From: Crocodylus rhombifer
Taxonomy: Eukaryota > Chordata > Crocodylia > Crocodylidae
Direction of reading: 5' to 3'
Length of the DNA stretch: 64,000 nucleotides
Assembly (NCBI GenBank): GCA_038503035.1
Contig: JAVSML010024604.1
Coordinates: 263,773 to 327,772 of the forward strand
Positions 12,101 through 23,885 of this stretch are shown here, piece after piece. The notes beneath the pieces are model-generated. The model did no database searches. It was not told the origin of the DNA and saw only the letters and a program-made list of their open reading frames with translations. The position numbers and the translations under genes were made by a program. Within the stretch, counting starts at the first letter, position 1; the number at the start of each line of letters is the position of its first letter.

Positions 12101-15100
12101 TTTAAAAAAATGAAAAGTGAAAAAAAAGGAACACAGTACACACTATGGTTTTTTCTTTGCAGGTTATCTTAAGCTAGCAGAATTTTCTCTATAGAAAGAA
12201 ATGCATTAACTATTAGTTCTACAAGAATGTTGTTCCTTTACATTAGAAATGTAGTCATATCTGAAAGAAAACAATGCTGAATTCAACACAAAAAGGATGA
12301 AGCACACACATGCCAGATCCTCAGCTCAGAACTCTCTCACTAAAATCAACCCAGCTATGCCAATTTAAAACCAGCTGAGAATCTGGCCTATAACATTTTA
12401 CCAAATTACTCAACCATTTGTGTCATAATCACTGGCTCTAAAAAAAGTCAGTAACCACAAGCAACACAGCTGATAATATGGGCAGGAATTCCAGCAACTG
12501 TGTGTCACCCTTGCCAATAGTCTAACCAGTATCTGGGGGTCTGTCTGGATGTCTAATACAGTTATTTTGCTGGATATGCAGGACATTGGCTGGATAGACA
12601 GGACATACTACCTAGATGCAGGAGAACAGTATACATAAACCCACGTAGCCAGGTTGGCTAGTCCTTTGTCATAGTTCTCCGAAGCAGCAAATCTCAGAGT
12701 ATGCTGCCTGCTTATCCCTAGCAACAGAATGTGTTCATGTTTTCTAAGCATTTGACACCCCACAGTGAAGGTAAGGAAGAAAGTTTTTAAACCCAAAAGC
12801 TTGCTTAGAAATTTTTTTTTCCAACTATTTAAGTTGGTCTAACAAAAGATATCAGATTCACCCAAAGAACCAGATTTTCTCAGCATGCAGTGATAAAAAG
12901 AGGGTCAAGCAGGATTGTAGTTGTGAACTTATAGCCACAGTTAAATTAAAAAAGAAAAAGAAAAATCTGTTTTGTGAAACCATCTCAGTTGTGATGGCTT
13001 TATCCTGGTCAGATGAAAGTATCATCATAACTAATATTCCCTGCTCTTGTGATTTTATTCCAAGTCTTACAGTTTTTTTTCTATAGCTTCTTCTCCTTCA
13101 ATCCTGTGATTACATGAGAATCTCAGCAGCCTTTTAAAAAGAATCATCTTCTATGCCTCATGATGATTGTGTTGGAAAGAATGAAAATGTGAATCCTTAA
13201 GTTTCACAAAAGTTTCACCAAAAACAAAAAGCCCTTCCACCCCAGCACCAACCAACCAGCCAAAACACATAGAAGGCCAATAAAAAAATCCTAAAATGTA
13301 TTATTTTTAAAACATAATGATTTTAAAGCTAATCTTGCTGTTGTTTGGAGCCTAACATGATTTCTGAATGCCTAGGGTTGGTAATACTCCAGCCAGAAAA
13401 ATAGCTCTACTCATGGTTTAAATGGGGCCTAAAGTATCAAGTATTTCCTTTGTTGCTTTCTTAACAACCCCAACATTCTCATTGTTCCACTTGCCAACCT
13501 TTGTTATGTCCAGCACCACTGTGCTCAGGTCACACTCCTTCCTCTTAGCACACCTGTACTCCAGGGGTTACCTCAAGGAACCATATAGAACCATTCCACC
13601 AGATCTATTCTGAAGAAATCTATTATTCAAATCTATTATTCAAATGTATTCTGAAGAAATCTCCTACCTAGTGGTAGCAGATTTCTGTTCCTAGCAGAGA
13701 GGAACTGCAGAATGAGGACCACTGGATCCAGGTACTTGCCTTTAAATTGTCTGTTTAGACCTGTATTCTGTGCTCTTTTTTTGCTGCCCTTCCTTCTGTG
13801 TTAGTTCAGGCAAATCATTACTAAACCAATGTGGGTGGGGCTGTGTAATTTGGGAGCTACTCCCAAGTACTGGAAATGCAACTTCAGTTTTAGGAAGGAG
13901 AGTTTGCAAATCAACTCTCATCTCAGTTGAAAAACAAGGATGTCAGTTTTGTGTTTTTTTACTTCAGGCTATTGTCTCAATAGCTGCAGCTTGTTTTGGT
14001 CTGTCGGCTTGAAATTATTGCAAACAGCATCATGTTCAGATGAAGAAGTCATGTTATAAGGGCATGCAAAATTTGCCTTCTCCTGTTTCCTAAATATTTT
14101 GATGCTCAGGGACCTGCCTGACAGATAAAAGAAATGTACTATGAAATAGTATACATTTCATACTGTACTGTATGGTCATTCTTAGCTTTGGATTTTGGCA
14201 GTATTGCCAAACACTCAAATGCCAATTAGGAAACTAGAATCCAGGTCTTACACAGAGATTAAGTAATTCAGCACAGTGTCTCTGCAAGCTATAATTAAAG
14301 GCAGTGAGCTTCATTACAGGGACGGCAAAACTAAAGGGAGGCAGAGAACTATTTTGTTTTCGTCTATAAAAAAAACTATTGCACACTGCTGTTACCCACT
14401 TATCTCTCTCCAGATACAACCAGTTAAAATAACCTAAACAGACTAAATTTAACTGCAAAAAGCAACTAGCAAACTGGAAGAGGCAAACTATGAGGATAAG
14501 CCCCTAAAGTCTGATTGGTGGAATAGTATTAACTTCTAGAAAATAACTTGGTTTCCCAAACCTCTCAAAAAGGTCGGTTATTGCTGGTGTTCAAATTTGT
14601 TGTTGTGCCAGGAATGGGGTCCCCTTGTGCTAGACATGGTATAAAATAAATCTCTAATAGCTTTTGCGGTCCAGGTTCATATTCTCTTTGGTAACTAAAT
14701 AGAACTTACAGTATGTGGAATTTAGGTCTTTATAACTCAGGACAGAGACTATGTTAATATTAATGTAATCAGCATTCCACTGGTGTGAAAAATGTGAAAC
14801 CCTAAACCAGGGTAACTTTGCCTAATCTAGGGGAGAATTTCTCCCTAGAGAATTAAAATTCTGTTGGTGTGAGTTGCACCGGTCTAGGTTTTGACTGTCT
14901 GCGTGCATCCTGAGGCAGCTGTTTGCTAAAACATCTCTTGCCCCTGAATGGCAAGATGCCATAGTGGGTGCCCACTGTATGAGCTACCCTGGGATAGCAG
15001 CCAGTCTTTTTGTTTCTGATCACAGTGTAATTTGCATAAATGTGCAAAACAGATATACATTATACCAGGATAAGTGTTCAGCTGCCCATGCCCAAAACAA

Positions 15101-15350
15101 TGCTGATGGATCTGGCTCTGGCTCTTGCACAATCATTAATGTTTTTAGGCTTATTTGGTACCTCCATTTTAGCCTGAAATTTTCTCTGAGCATCAGGGCT
15201 GAGGCTCATGTACATGAACAACTGCAATTCAGATCAAGAATCTAACACTTAACTCCTGCCTAAGCTCTGGTGCAAACCAAACCAGACCTGAGAAGTTCTC
15301 GCATTCTGCCTGAATTCCTTACGTGATCAAAGAGCATGCCTCATGCCTAG
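9142..15350. other. Long intergenic stretch, no gene seen
   Basis: About 6 kb of AT-rich sequence without supportable coding regions, RNA genes or clear transposons. The longest open frames (60-80 codons) have no family resemblance. Near 13614-13665 the word AAATCTATTATTC is duplicated in tandem and GTATTCTGAAGAAATCT recurs. A-rich runs lie at 12059-12130. Confidence 0.5.
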
Positions 15351-15356
15351 TTAATA

Positions 15357-15880
15357 CCGTGTTTCCCCGAAAATAAGACATACCCATAAAATAAGCCGTA
15401 GCAGGATTTCTATGTATTTGCGCAATATAAGCCATACCCCGAAAATAAGACATAGTGATAGGCGTGGCTAAGCGTACCGGCGCGAAGCGGTAAATAAGAC
15501 GGGCAGCCCTTCTCATTTGCCCCATCGTGACAGCCGGCCTGGTGCGAGGTCCGCGTCCCGACTTTGACCGCGGCCGCCCCCGCCCCCGCGCGGCCATGCT
15601 GTGGGAGCGCGTGCGGCGCCTGTCCGTGGAGCTGGACCGCCCGGCCAAGGCGCCGCCTTATGAGCGCTGGGCCCCGCCCCCGGCCCCGCCCGCGCTCCCT
15701 TGCCACAGGCGGCACCTACCTACCTACGTTCCAGAAGAAGACGACTTAATTGTATTTGAATAAATGTAGATTGTTGTACTATACTTAATAAAAATAAGAC
15801 ATCCCCTGAAAATAAGCCATAGTGTCTCTTCTTGAGGAAAAATAAATATAAGACAGTGTCTTATTTTCGGGGAAACACGG
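15357..15880. mobile_element. TIR DNA transposon with GC-rich cargo
   Basis: The inverted ends CCGTGTTTCCCCGAAAATAA (left, 15357-) and its complement (right, ending 15880) match over at least 20 bp, flanked by TA on both sides (15355-15356, 15881-15882). TA duplication points to the Tc1/mariner/pogo-type superfamily group. Subterminal copies of AAAATAAG(A/C)CAT recur inside both ends. The centre (about 15490-15720) changes abruptly to very GC- and CpG-rich sequence. There is no full transposase. Confidence 0.8.
15527..15763 (+). pseudogene. Reading frame inside TIR element, possible captured host fragment
   Basis: A 78-codon frame lies wholly inside the TIR element. Its N-terminal part is Arg/Pro-rich (CpG-driven). 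The middle reads MLWERVRRLSVELDRP then PAKAPPYERW. The end is acidic (YVPEEDDLIVFE) just before the element returns to AT-rich sequence. I do not recognise the protein. The GC-rich part looks like a promoter or first-exon fragment taken from a host gene. The acidic tail may be the remnant of a transposase C-terminus. Both are inferences. It may equally be non-coding. Confidence 0.35.
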
Positions 15881-15882
15881 TA

Positions 15883-16100
15883 GTGAGAGCGTTAAGTTCA
15901 GTACAAAGCACCTACCATCAAGTCTTGAACAAATCTTCAAGCACAGTAGCCTAGAGCTCTTGTCCTACAAGATACCCAGGTTCAAGGTCCTCCTCAGTTT
16001 GATGGAAATCAAACTCATGTCTCCCATTTTCCTAGCAGCCAGGCTCTAGAACAGCCTAGCCAGGGGCACTGTCTTAACCAATAACCAGGGATCCGGGTTT
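15883..16100. other. Unclassified, SINE-like words
   Basis: The segment around CCAGGTTCAAGGTCCTCC (about 15976) resembles a tRNA-type B box as found in SINEs. The remainder is unclassified and no gene is seen. Confidence 0.3.
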
Positions 16101-16104
16101 CCTG

Positions 16105-16887
16105 TTTGCTATGGAATAACACCATTTTTCTCATTGAGAAAAATGCAGGCTTTCTCATTTAAAGGAGAAAAATGTGGATTTTCCTCTTTTAAAGGAGAAA
16201 ACCACAAGAAACAGCAAGTTTCTCCTTGTAGGCTGACAGCCCTCCAACCTGGCGGCAGGGGGCACCACCTGTGCCTGTGTGCGCACATACACGTGGCTGG
16301 CATACAGCCAGGCAGGATGGTGGGAACAGCCCCAGCAGATGGATGCAGGCAAGTCTATGGGGGGCAGGGGTTAGAGGGCCAGGCCTTGGGGAGTATCTGG
16401 GGGTGTGCGAGGCATGTGTGTGGTAGGGGTGTGTGTGTGTGGGGGGTGGGTGACTACTGGTGCTGAGGGAAGGTGTCCAGGTGCTGGGGCTGCAGCAGGG
16501 CAGGGAGGGCAGGTGCCTGCCCCTCCAATAGGGAAAGGGGGAGGGGGGGCCCTTCAGGGCGGTAGAGAGCTATGTGACTGGGTCGGCAGTAGTGGGGCTG
16601 GTGCTCATGTTCACAGGGACAGGGTGGCTGGGAGATGCTGCCTGGGGGGTGCTGTGGCCAAGCCACATGGCATGGCACAGGAGCCACAGCCAGAGTGGGG
16701 GATGCCACAAGCCTCCCCTCTTCCTCCCTTCAGTCCACAATGGGGCTGGACTTGGTCCACCATCCGCACAAGTTGGAGCCACTGCGTTCCAACCCAAGCA
16801 GGATGGGGGACAGCTGGAGGTCCCCTCCAGCAGGGCTGTGCCAGAGGGCTGCAGGTCAGGAGTGAGGAGCACAAACATGGCCTGGGG
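16105..16887. repeat. GC-rich dispersed repeat, left part
   Basis: Starts with AT-rich palindromic words (TTTTTCTCATTGAGAAAAA, 16123-16141, and repeats of TTTAAAGGAGAAAA) and passes into G-rich sequence with (GT)n near 16426-16441. The last 60 bases (GGGCTGCAGGTCAGGAGTGA and on) match the degenerate unit seen beyond the CR1 at 21040-21160, and on the other strand at 47284-47470. I read this as one half of a repeat split by the CR1 at 16888. Confidence 0.45.
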
Positions 16888-16976
16888 TTTCATAGTTTCA
16901 TAGTTTCTAGGGTCGGAAAGGACCTGAGCAGATCATCTAGTCCGGCCCCCTGCCATGGCAGGAAAGAATACTGGGG

Positions 16977-19770
16977 TCAAACAACCCCAGCAAGATGTTC
17001 ATCTAACCTCCTCTTGAAAACCCCCAGGGTAGGAGCCTGCACCACTTCTCTTGGAAGCTGGTTCCAGACCCTAGCCGCCCTGACTGTGAAGTAGTGCCTC
17101 CTGATATCTAACCTCAACCTACCCTCTGCCAGCTTGTGACCATTATTCCTAGTCACTCCTGGCAGTGCTCGGGGGAACAGGGACTCCCCCAATGCCTGCT
17201 GATTCCCCCTGACTAGTTTATAACAGGCCACAAGATCCCCCCTCAGCCTTCTCTTTTGGAGGCTGAACAGCTTCAGGTCCCGCAGCCTGTCCTCATAGGG
17301 CCTGCCCTGCTCTCCCCTGATCATACGAGTGGTCCTCCTCTGGACCCTCTCCATGCTGTCGACATCCCTCTTGAAGTGTGGCGCCCAGAACTGGATGCAG
17401 TACTCCAGCTGGGGCCTGACCAGTGCCGCATAGAGGAGGAGGATCACCACTCTGGACCTGCTCGAGATGCATCTGTGGATGCATGACAAGGTGCGGCTGG
17501 CCTTCCTAACTGCCTCCCCACACTGCCGGCCCATGTTCATCTTGGAGTCAATGATGACCCCAAGATCCTTTTCCGCCTCCGTGCTGACAAGAGGGGAGTT
17601 CCCTAACCTGTAGGTATGGTGCCGGTTGTTCCTCCGCAGGTGCATCACCTTGCACTTGTCTGTGTTGAAACCCATCCTATTCTCGTCCACCCACCCCCGT
17701 AACCTGTCTAGGTCTGATTGTAGCTTGTTGCATCCTTCCAGTGTGCCCACATCCCCCCACATCTTAGTGTCATCAGCAAATTTGAACAGAGTGCTTTTTA
17801 CCCCCTCGTCCAAATCACTGATGAAGATGTTGAACAGTGTGGGCCCGAGGACCGAGCCCTGCGGAACCCCACTGCCCACGTCCTTCCAGGTTGAGAAGGA
17901 CCCATCCACTACCACCCTCTGGGTGCGGCCCTCCAGCCAGTTGGCGACCCATTTGACTGTGTGGGTGTCTACACCACAGCCCCCCAGTTTCTTAATGAGA
18001 ACGGGGTGAGAGACAGTGTCAAAGGCCTTCTGGAAGTCCAGGAAGACTATATCCACTGCTACCCCTGCATCTAATGATCTGGTGATCTGATGGTAAAAGG
18101 CCACCAGGTTGGTCTGACAGGACCTGCCACTGATGAACCCCTGTTGGTTGCCCCTAAGCATGCAGTCCCCTGCTGGCCCCTCCTGGATGTGTGCCAGCAT
18201 AATTTTCTCGAACAGCTTGCCTAGGATCGAGGTAAGACTAACCAGCCTATAGTTTCCCGGGTCCTCCTTCCTCTCTTTTTTGAAGATGGGGACCACGTTG
18301 GCCCTCTTCCAGTCCTCCGGTACCTCACCAGAGCACCACGAGTGCTCATAAAGTTGTGCCAGGGGACTTGCAATGACCTCGGCCAGTTCCTTTAGAACTC
18401 TAGGGTGGAGATCATCCGGGCCGGCTGACTTGAATACGTCCAACCCCTCCAGAAGCTCCCTAACTAAATCCTCGCTAACCTGTGGCCCAGGTGTGCCTCC
18501 CCCAGGGCCCGAGGGGGGCCCAGCAGGGAGGTGGCTGTTCTGGTCCCTACTTAGGAAGACGGAGGCAAAGAAATCATTAAATATGTTAGCTTTGCCGTCT
18601 GGTGTGACGACCAAGTTTCCCAACGCATCCTGCAAGGGCCCCACATTACCTGGGACCTTCTTTTTACCCCCTATGTATTTAAATAAGGACTTCTTATTGT
18701 CCTTAATCTGGGAAGCTAGCCCCAGTTCCATCTCTGCCTTGGCCTTCCTAACTACCCCCCTACATCCCCGAGCAACTACAGAATAGCCCTCCCTGGTGAT
18801 GACCCCTTCTTTCCATTGGGTGTAAGCCTCCTTTTTAGCAAGGAGACATTCCCGGATGCTTTTGGTGAGCCACGGAGGCTTGTGTGCTCTCCTGCTCCCT
18901 TTGATCCTCGTTGGGATTACCTTCCTTTGGGCTTGGAGGATCGTCTCCTTAAGGAGCGACCACTCTCCTTGGACACCTGGCTCCCCTCCCCTCCGGGACC
19001 TCAGCGCTTCACCAACTATCCTCCTTAGCTCGTTGAAGTTTGCCCTCCTAAAATCTAGGGCCGCTGCCTTACTGCATGCCTTTGCCACCTTGCGCTGGAT
19101 GGTGAATTCCAGCAGGTGATGATCGCTGTCGCCCAGGTGGTCAAGCACCCGCAGCCCCCTCACCAGGTCATCACCCGTGGCCAGCACCAGGTCCAACAAG
19201 GTGTCTCCCCTGGTGGGACTGTGCACTTCCTGGGTTAGATGGAGGTCCTGCACTCTGGCCAAAAATCTATGTGAGCGTTCAGACCTGGCTGACTGTTCTT
19301 CCCAGCAGATGTCTGGGAAGTTCAGGTCCCCCATGACTACCACATCCTTAGCCTTCACTACCTCTGTGAGCTGACCCAAGAATTCCTGGTCAAGCTCTTC
19401 TCCCTGGTTGGGAGGTCTGTAGTAGACTCCCACTGTTAAGTCTCTTTCCCCTCGACTGCCTTGTACTCTAACCCAAAGCACTTCAGAGTGCCCCTCCCCT
19501 GACGCCTTGCGAATTGACGAGGATGTGTATTCCTCCTTACTATAGAGTGCCATGCCCCCAACCTCTCTTTCCTATCCTGTCCCTCCTGTACAGCCTATAG
19601 CCCTTGACATTCACTGCCCAATCATGCGTTGCGTCCCACCACGTTTCTGTAATCCCCACTATGTCCGGGCTGGTGTCAGCCAGCAGGAGGGTGAGTTCCT
19701 CCTGCTTGTTACCCATACTATGAGCGTTTGTGTAGAGGCATTTGAGGCCTCCTGTGGGTGTGTGTACTGA
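16977..19770 (-). pseudogene. CR1 ORF2: endonuclease and reverse transcriptase, one frameshift
   Basis: ORF2 nicks target DNA and primes reverse transcription of the element RNA. The N-terminal endonuclease start (YTNAHSMGNKQEE, then TETWWD) lies in a different frame at about 19770-19560. A one-base difference near 19555-19562 separates it from the 858-codon frame that begins at 19553. That frame holds the remaining endonuclease motifs (VVMGDLNFPDI and GDSDHHLLEF). The reverse transcriptase follows, with motif A FLDFQKAFDTVSH, motif B GVPQGSVLGP and an intact catalytic FADD. The C-terminal part includes [13 protein letters not shown] and ends HLAGVV. Apart from the frameshift the coding sequence looks undamaged, which implies a fairly young insertion. 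With the frameshift it is probably inactive. Confidence 0.85.
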
Positions 19771-19919
19771 CCCCCTAGTCCCAGCGTTACCCTGGCCCCT
19801 ATCTCTTACCTGTTTATTCGCTTCACTCGTTGGTCTGGGCTGGGCTGTAGTTGTGGGTGCTGTTTGGTCTGGCAGTCTGATGTTTCCTCCGCCCTCATCT
19901 TCCCCTTCCCCCGACGAGC

Positions 19920-20940
19920 CTAGTTTAAAGCCCGCTGGAGGAGGTCCACCAACCTAGAAGAGAACACACGCTTACCTTTAGGGGAAAGGTGGAGCCCATC
20001 CCATCCCAGCATGTCTCTCGTCATGATGTGCTGGTCATGGCTGAGGAAGCCAAAGCCCCCCTCGAAGCACCATTCCTGCAGCCGCCAGTTGGTCTCCGCG
20101 ATGCACGTTTCATGCCGTCTGCCTTGTCCAATCACTGGCAGGATAGAAGAGAAAACCACCTGTGTGCCCATCTCCTTCAGCACGCACCCCAGAGCGTGGT
20201 AGTCCTCCATCAGGCGATCAGGGCTCCTCCTGGCTGCGTCATTAGTGCCCACATGGACTAGGACCGTGGGGTAATAATCGGTGGGCTGGATTACGGTTTG
20301 GAGCATCCCTTTCACGTCCTGAATCCTCGCTCCAGGTAGGCAGTATACCTCGTGTGACAGATGGGGCCCTCCGTACCTCTGAGGATGGAGTCACCAATGA
20401 CGATCACGCAACGCTTCTTCCTCCTGGCCTTCTTGCCTCCTTCAGCTTGCACGGGACATGGTGAACGTGGAGTTGCCTCCTCCCCAGTTTCGTCCGCTCC
20501 TTCCTCCTCCTCCAGGGCTGCCAGGACTTCGTACATGTTCTCCAGCCGGACTGGAGGAACTGGTGCTGCCGTGTCTCGAGCAGCCCTGGCACGGGAGGTG
20601 ACTGTCTGCCACTTAGCAGTGGAGGGCTCTTCTTGAGGTGCATCCTCCTTGGTCGTACAACCCTGCAGGGAAAGAAAATATCTGTCAGTTTCCTCCTCTG
20701 CCTCCGATTCCCCTCAGCCTGCTAACCTCCTCCTGGAGCTCCCTCACCTGCGCCTCCAGGGCCCTAAGGCAGGCGCCTGCAGGACAGGTGTGGGGGTCTC
20801 CAGTCCCTGCCCCCCCAGGCCTTGCTGGGCAGCTCCCGCAGGCCAGGGGTTGGGGGACGCCAGCCCCCCCGTGGGCTCTGTCTGGGTGGAGGCCTCAGAC
20901 AAGCCCCGGGAAGGCCGCGGTGTCAACACCGTCGTAGGAG
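19920..20940 (-). pseudogene. CR1 ORF1 with esterase domain, frameshifted
   Basis: ORF1 of CR1 elements encodes a nucleic-acid-binding protein with a coiled coil and, in many vertebrate copies, an SGNH/GDSL esterase-like domain of uncertain role. Here a LEAQVRELQEEVSRLR coiled-coil segment lies near 20770-20720. It runs into a stop near 20675, after which the reading frame changes. The esterase part has the catalytic-Ser block IVIGDSILRGTEGP (about 20405-20365). A frameshift near 20345 follows. The remaining part is open from 20315 to 19920 with VGTNDAARR and the Asp/His block WDGLHLSPKGKR. ORF1 therefore needs at least two frame changes and is not functional as it stands. Confidence 0.75.
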
Positions 20941-20980
20941 TCGCTGAGTTTCTAGCTGAGTTTGGGTCCTCTGCCCCACG

Positions 20981-21300
20981 CTAACACGAGTCAGCCTCTG
21001 GGCCCCTCCTGCTCCCCCTCCGTGGGGGATGGGAACTGTGGGGGTGGGGGATGGGAACTGTGTGTTGTGAGTGAGGGGCACTGGCAAAGCTCAGGGGGCG
21101 GGGGTCTGTGGCTTGGGAGTGAGGGGCAACAGCATTGGCAGGGGCAGGGCACTGGCATATCAGGGCTGCTCAGTGCCACAAAGCAGTGGAGAGGACAGCC
21201 ACAGCTAGACTCACGTCCTGGTAATCAAAGGTGGCAGGAGGAGCTCTGATTTTCCACGATAAAAAAAACCCAAAATCAAAAGCCAAAATATATCGGCATT
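20981..21300. repeat. GC-rich dispersed repeat, right part
   Basis: Contains units GTGAGTGAGGGGCACTGGCA (about 21066) and GGGAGTGAGGGGCAACAGCA (about 21115). They match, in reverse orientation, the units at 47284-47470 and the end of the left part at 16840-16885. It finishes in AT-rich sequence (GATAAAAAAAACCC). Read as the other half of the repeat interrupted by the CR1. Confidence 0.45.
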
Positions 21301-21775
21301 TAGAATTTATTTTATTATAATGATTGAGGCATTGATAGGCTTCCAAATTCCTTTAAAATTACAACTAAATCAATAAAACATTGTATTCAACTGATACATA
21401 TATAGTGGTGATTAATTTTAATTGTGGAAAAAGGTGGATTTTGGAGTTTTTAATCAGAGAAGTTGGGACTTTTATCAGAGAAGTCGCAATTGTTAAACAA
21501 AGAAAACCAGGATCCTTGCTAAGTAACTGTGTAATGCAAAATTCATAAACAGTCTGGGCTGCAGGGACAGGAACCCAGGTTTTCCCCTTTCCAGATGAGT
21601 GCCTCATATCAGCCTGTTTTATAGGCAGCACTGTACCTAGACTCCTGACGGTCCCGGGTTAACTTTTAGTATTGGGCCCCCTTCACCAGAGATAATGATA
21701 ATAACTACTATTTTCAGGCCCCTTCTGTCTGGGCCCAGGGCAGCCACCTGGTTCACCCATGCTTGTGTCCAAACC
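21301..21775. other. Intergenic, no gene seen
   Basis: AT-rich then mixed sequence. No supportable gene or repeat. Confidence 0.4.
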
Positions 21776-21779
21776 TGTC

Positions 21780-21910
21780 TATAGGGTGGTGGTCAGTGCA
21801 CTTTTCTGGGAAGAGATGTAGGCTTGAAGCTACTCAGCTGTGCAGGGCCTAGAACCCACATTTGCTACTTCCAGGTCAAGTGGTCTGACCACTAGGCTAT
21901 CATGCAAAAC
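21780..21910. repeat. tRNA-derived SINE-like sequences, head to head
   Basis: On the minus strand, ATAGCCTAGTGGTCAGACC (about 21901-21883) resembles an A box and GTGGGTTCTAGG (about 21860-21849) a B box, as in tRNA-derived SINE heads. On the plus strand GGTGGTGGTCAGTGCAC (about 21786-21802) looks like a second A box. No tRNA cloverleaf is complete. Confidence 0.4.
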
Positions 21911-23545
21911 ATGGACACTATTGCTCCTAGCACTCAAGAGTGAAAGTTGTGTTTACTGCCCTGCTTTGTACTGTATTCCATGAACTTGGTGTGAGCCAGG
22001 CATCCTGGCTGAGTAGACACCTGAGCGCTCTGGATCCCAAGATGATGAAGGGACCTTTCATGACCCAAGTCAGATCCCCTAAGCTCTGAGGAGACGACAA
22101 ATTCAGGGATATCCCCTCATCTAGAAATTCTACTGTCTAGCACTAGGGCCTGTCCTGCTCAGCACCTGGCTGCTCTGGATTGCTCTTCAGAGGCAGCTCT
22201 CTCTCCTTGTTGACATAGGGATCCTAGGTGTCTAAACCCACTGATTTGCGTTACATGCTTGGGGTCAGATACCTAAGTAGAAGTAGAGCCACCTCTGAGA
22301 ATGATGTGGATTTGACCCACTTTGTCCCCTAAAAACTCACAATCAAAACAGACAAGACCAAAACAGTACAAGAGAAGGAAAATAATACATAAATGGAGTG
22401 AATAATGTGACAGTTGCAAATACCATATTAGTGCCCCAATTGTTTAATTAAATAAATAGCCACCATTACCTGTTGTCAACCACTGGTTGAACCTAAAAAC
22501 AGTTATTCACCACGTGTCTGTTAAGGGATTTAATCAGTGTCATTTATGGGCACTAAAATCAAGACACTGACTGTACTTACTCAGTAGATTTGACAGTAGC
22601 TATAGCATTGATTCTAGGATGATATAATATTTGTGTTCCTGGAGTGTAGTGTAGTGCTCCCAGCTCGGTATCAGGTATCATAATACATTGCTTTTACCCG
22701 TTATGCCAGTAATACTGAAAGTGGAGCAGATGACTACTGACATTTGGCAGGATGCTGTACTTGCTGATATCAACTTAGATTCATTCCAGTTAATTACATT
22801 TTTTGTCAAATGACATGATGTCATAGTATCTGAAATGAAAAATGTTCTCTCATGTACCACAGCATTCAAAATAATTATCCCAAGAACACACACTAAAGTT
22901 TCTCTACATGCTGCTGTAACCTTCCATACACAAAACGGAAGTTGTTTCAGTTTATGGACAGAAAATAGACAACCAGCAGTTTGTAACTTAAAACGCCGTA
23001 GAAATATAATTAAAAAGTATTCTGATCAACCAGTCTCTGTGTAAACTGTGTTATTTAACACACCATCCTGAAGACTACAAATCACCTTCTTAAAATACAT
23101 TTTTCAGTGTATAATACATTAAAATACCTGCAGTGATTACTTATGCATAAACCATAATAGTGTCCCATCACTGTTCACCATTTAAAGTGATACAGTCCTT
23201 TTAAAAGAAAGCAGTATTTTTCACATTTTAAATAACAGCTTTCTTCTAGTTGTGCTTAACAATAGAAACAATCCTCTTTCTTTTCTCCATTCACACACAT
23301 ATTTTTATTAAGTTTTAAAGAAGTTTTCTCTGTTCATTCTAATATTGTGCTGTATATCTTTCTTCCATCCCACATCTGCCTTTTGGATTTAGGTGGTAAA
23401 CTCTGTGGTTGTATGGCACCTAGCATAACGGAGCCTGTAAACATTATGTAAGACAATTACTACTAATGAAAAGAAGTGAATGATGTGAGAGTTGGACAGA
23501 CAATGAATATGGAACTGTATTTTTAAAAAGGAAAAAACTTTACAC
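21911..23545. other. Intergenic, no gene seen
   Basis: Mixed, mostly AT-rich sequence. No supportable gene. Confidence 0.45.
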
Positions 23546-23550
23546 ATAAC

Positions 23551-23612
23551 AGATTAATAGACTTGAAGACCAGAAGGGATCATTAGGATTACCTGGTCTA
23601 GTTTCCTGCCTA
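23551..23612 (-). mobile_element. CR1-like 3'-end fragment
   Basis: The pattern GAAGACCAGAAGGGATCATT, then CTGGTCTAGTTTCCTGC, is the reverse of the conserved CR1 3' end. Short and diverged. Confidence 0.5.
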
Positions 23613-23694
23613 GCCCTAGCCCAATAATTTTTTTTGAAGACCTGGAAGTAAACAGGAGAAAGACTTGTAAACTAATGCCTGGAGCATAAGCCAA

Positions 23695-23885
23695 GGTAGT
23701 AGGAAATTCTACATTCTGACCCGGGCCCTACCGTTGACTAAAAGTGTGATCTTGGGCAAGTAATTGAGTATGTCTGTCTCACGTTCCCCTTCTGAAAAAT
23801 CAGAGGATCCTCTTATCCCATAGGGTGATGTGAATATTAATTAATTATTGCCTGTAAAATACTTTCAATACAGAAAACAGTAGGT
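23695..23885 (+). repeat. MIR SINE relic
   Basis: Ordered MIR words: TGACTAAAAGTGTGATCTTG, GGGCAAGTAATTGAG, then CATAGGGTGATGTGAATATT and TGTAAAATACTTTCAATAC. Confidence 0.6.

Larger units (their letters stand above)
16888..20980 (-). mobile_element. Nearly full-length CR1 LINE
   Basis: A non-LTR retrotransposon on the minus strand. From its 5' side (high coordinate) it has an ORF1 region with a short coiled-coil segment and an SGNH-type esterase domain, then ORF2 with endonuclease and reverse transcriptase. After these comes a 3' end carrying 8-bp units of the CTATGAAA type (16888-16910) instead of poly-A, as CR1 does. The sequence is notably intact: ORF2 is open for 858 codons with one frameshift upstream. 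The 5' limit near 20980 is where similarity to the surrounding GC-rich repeat resumes. It is approximate. Confidence 0.9.

Noticed and set aside
16405..17094. 229-codon plus-strand frame
   Set aside because: Covers GC-rich repeat and the CR1 3' end in antisense.
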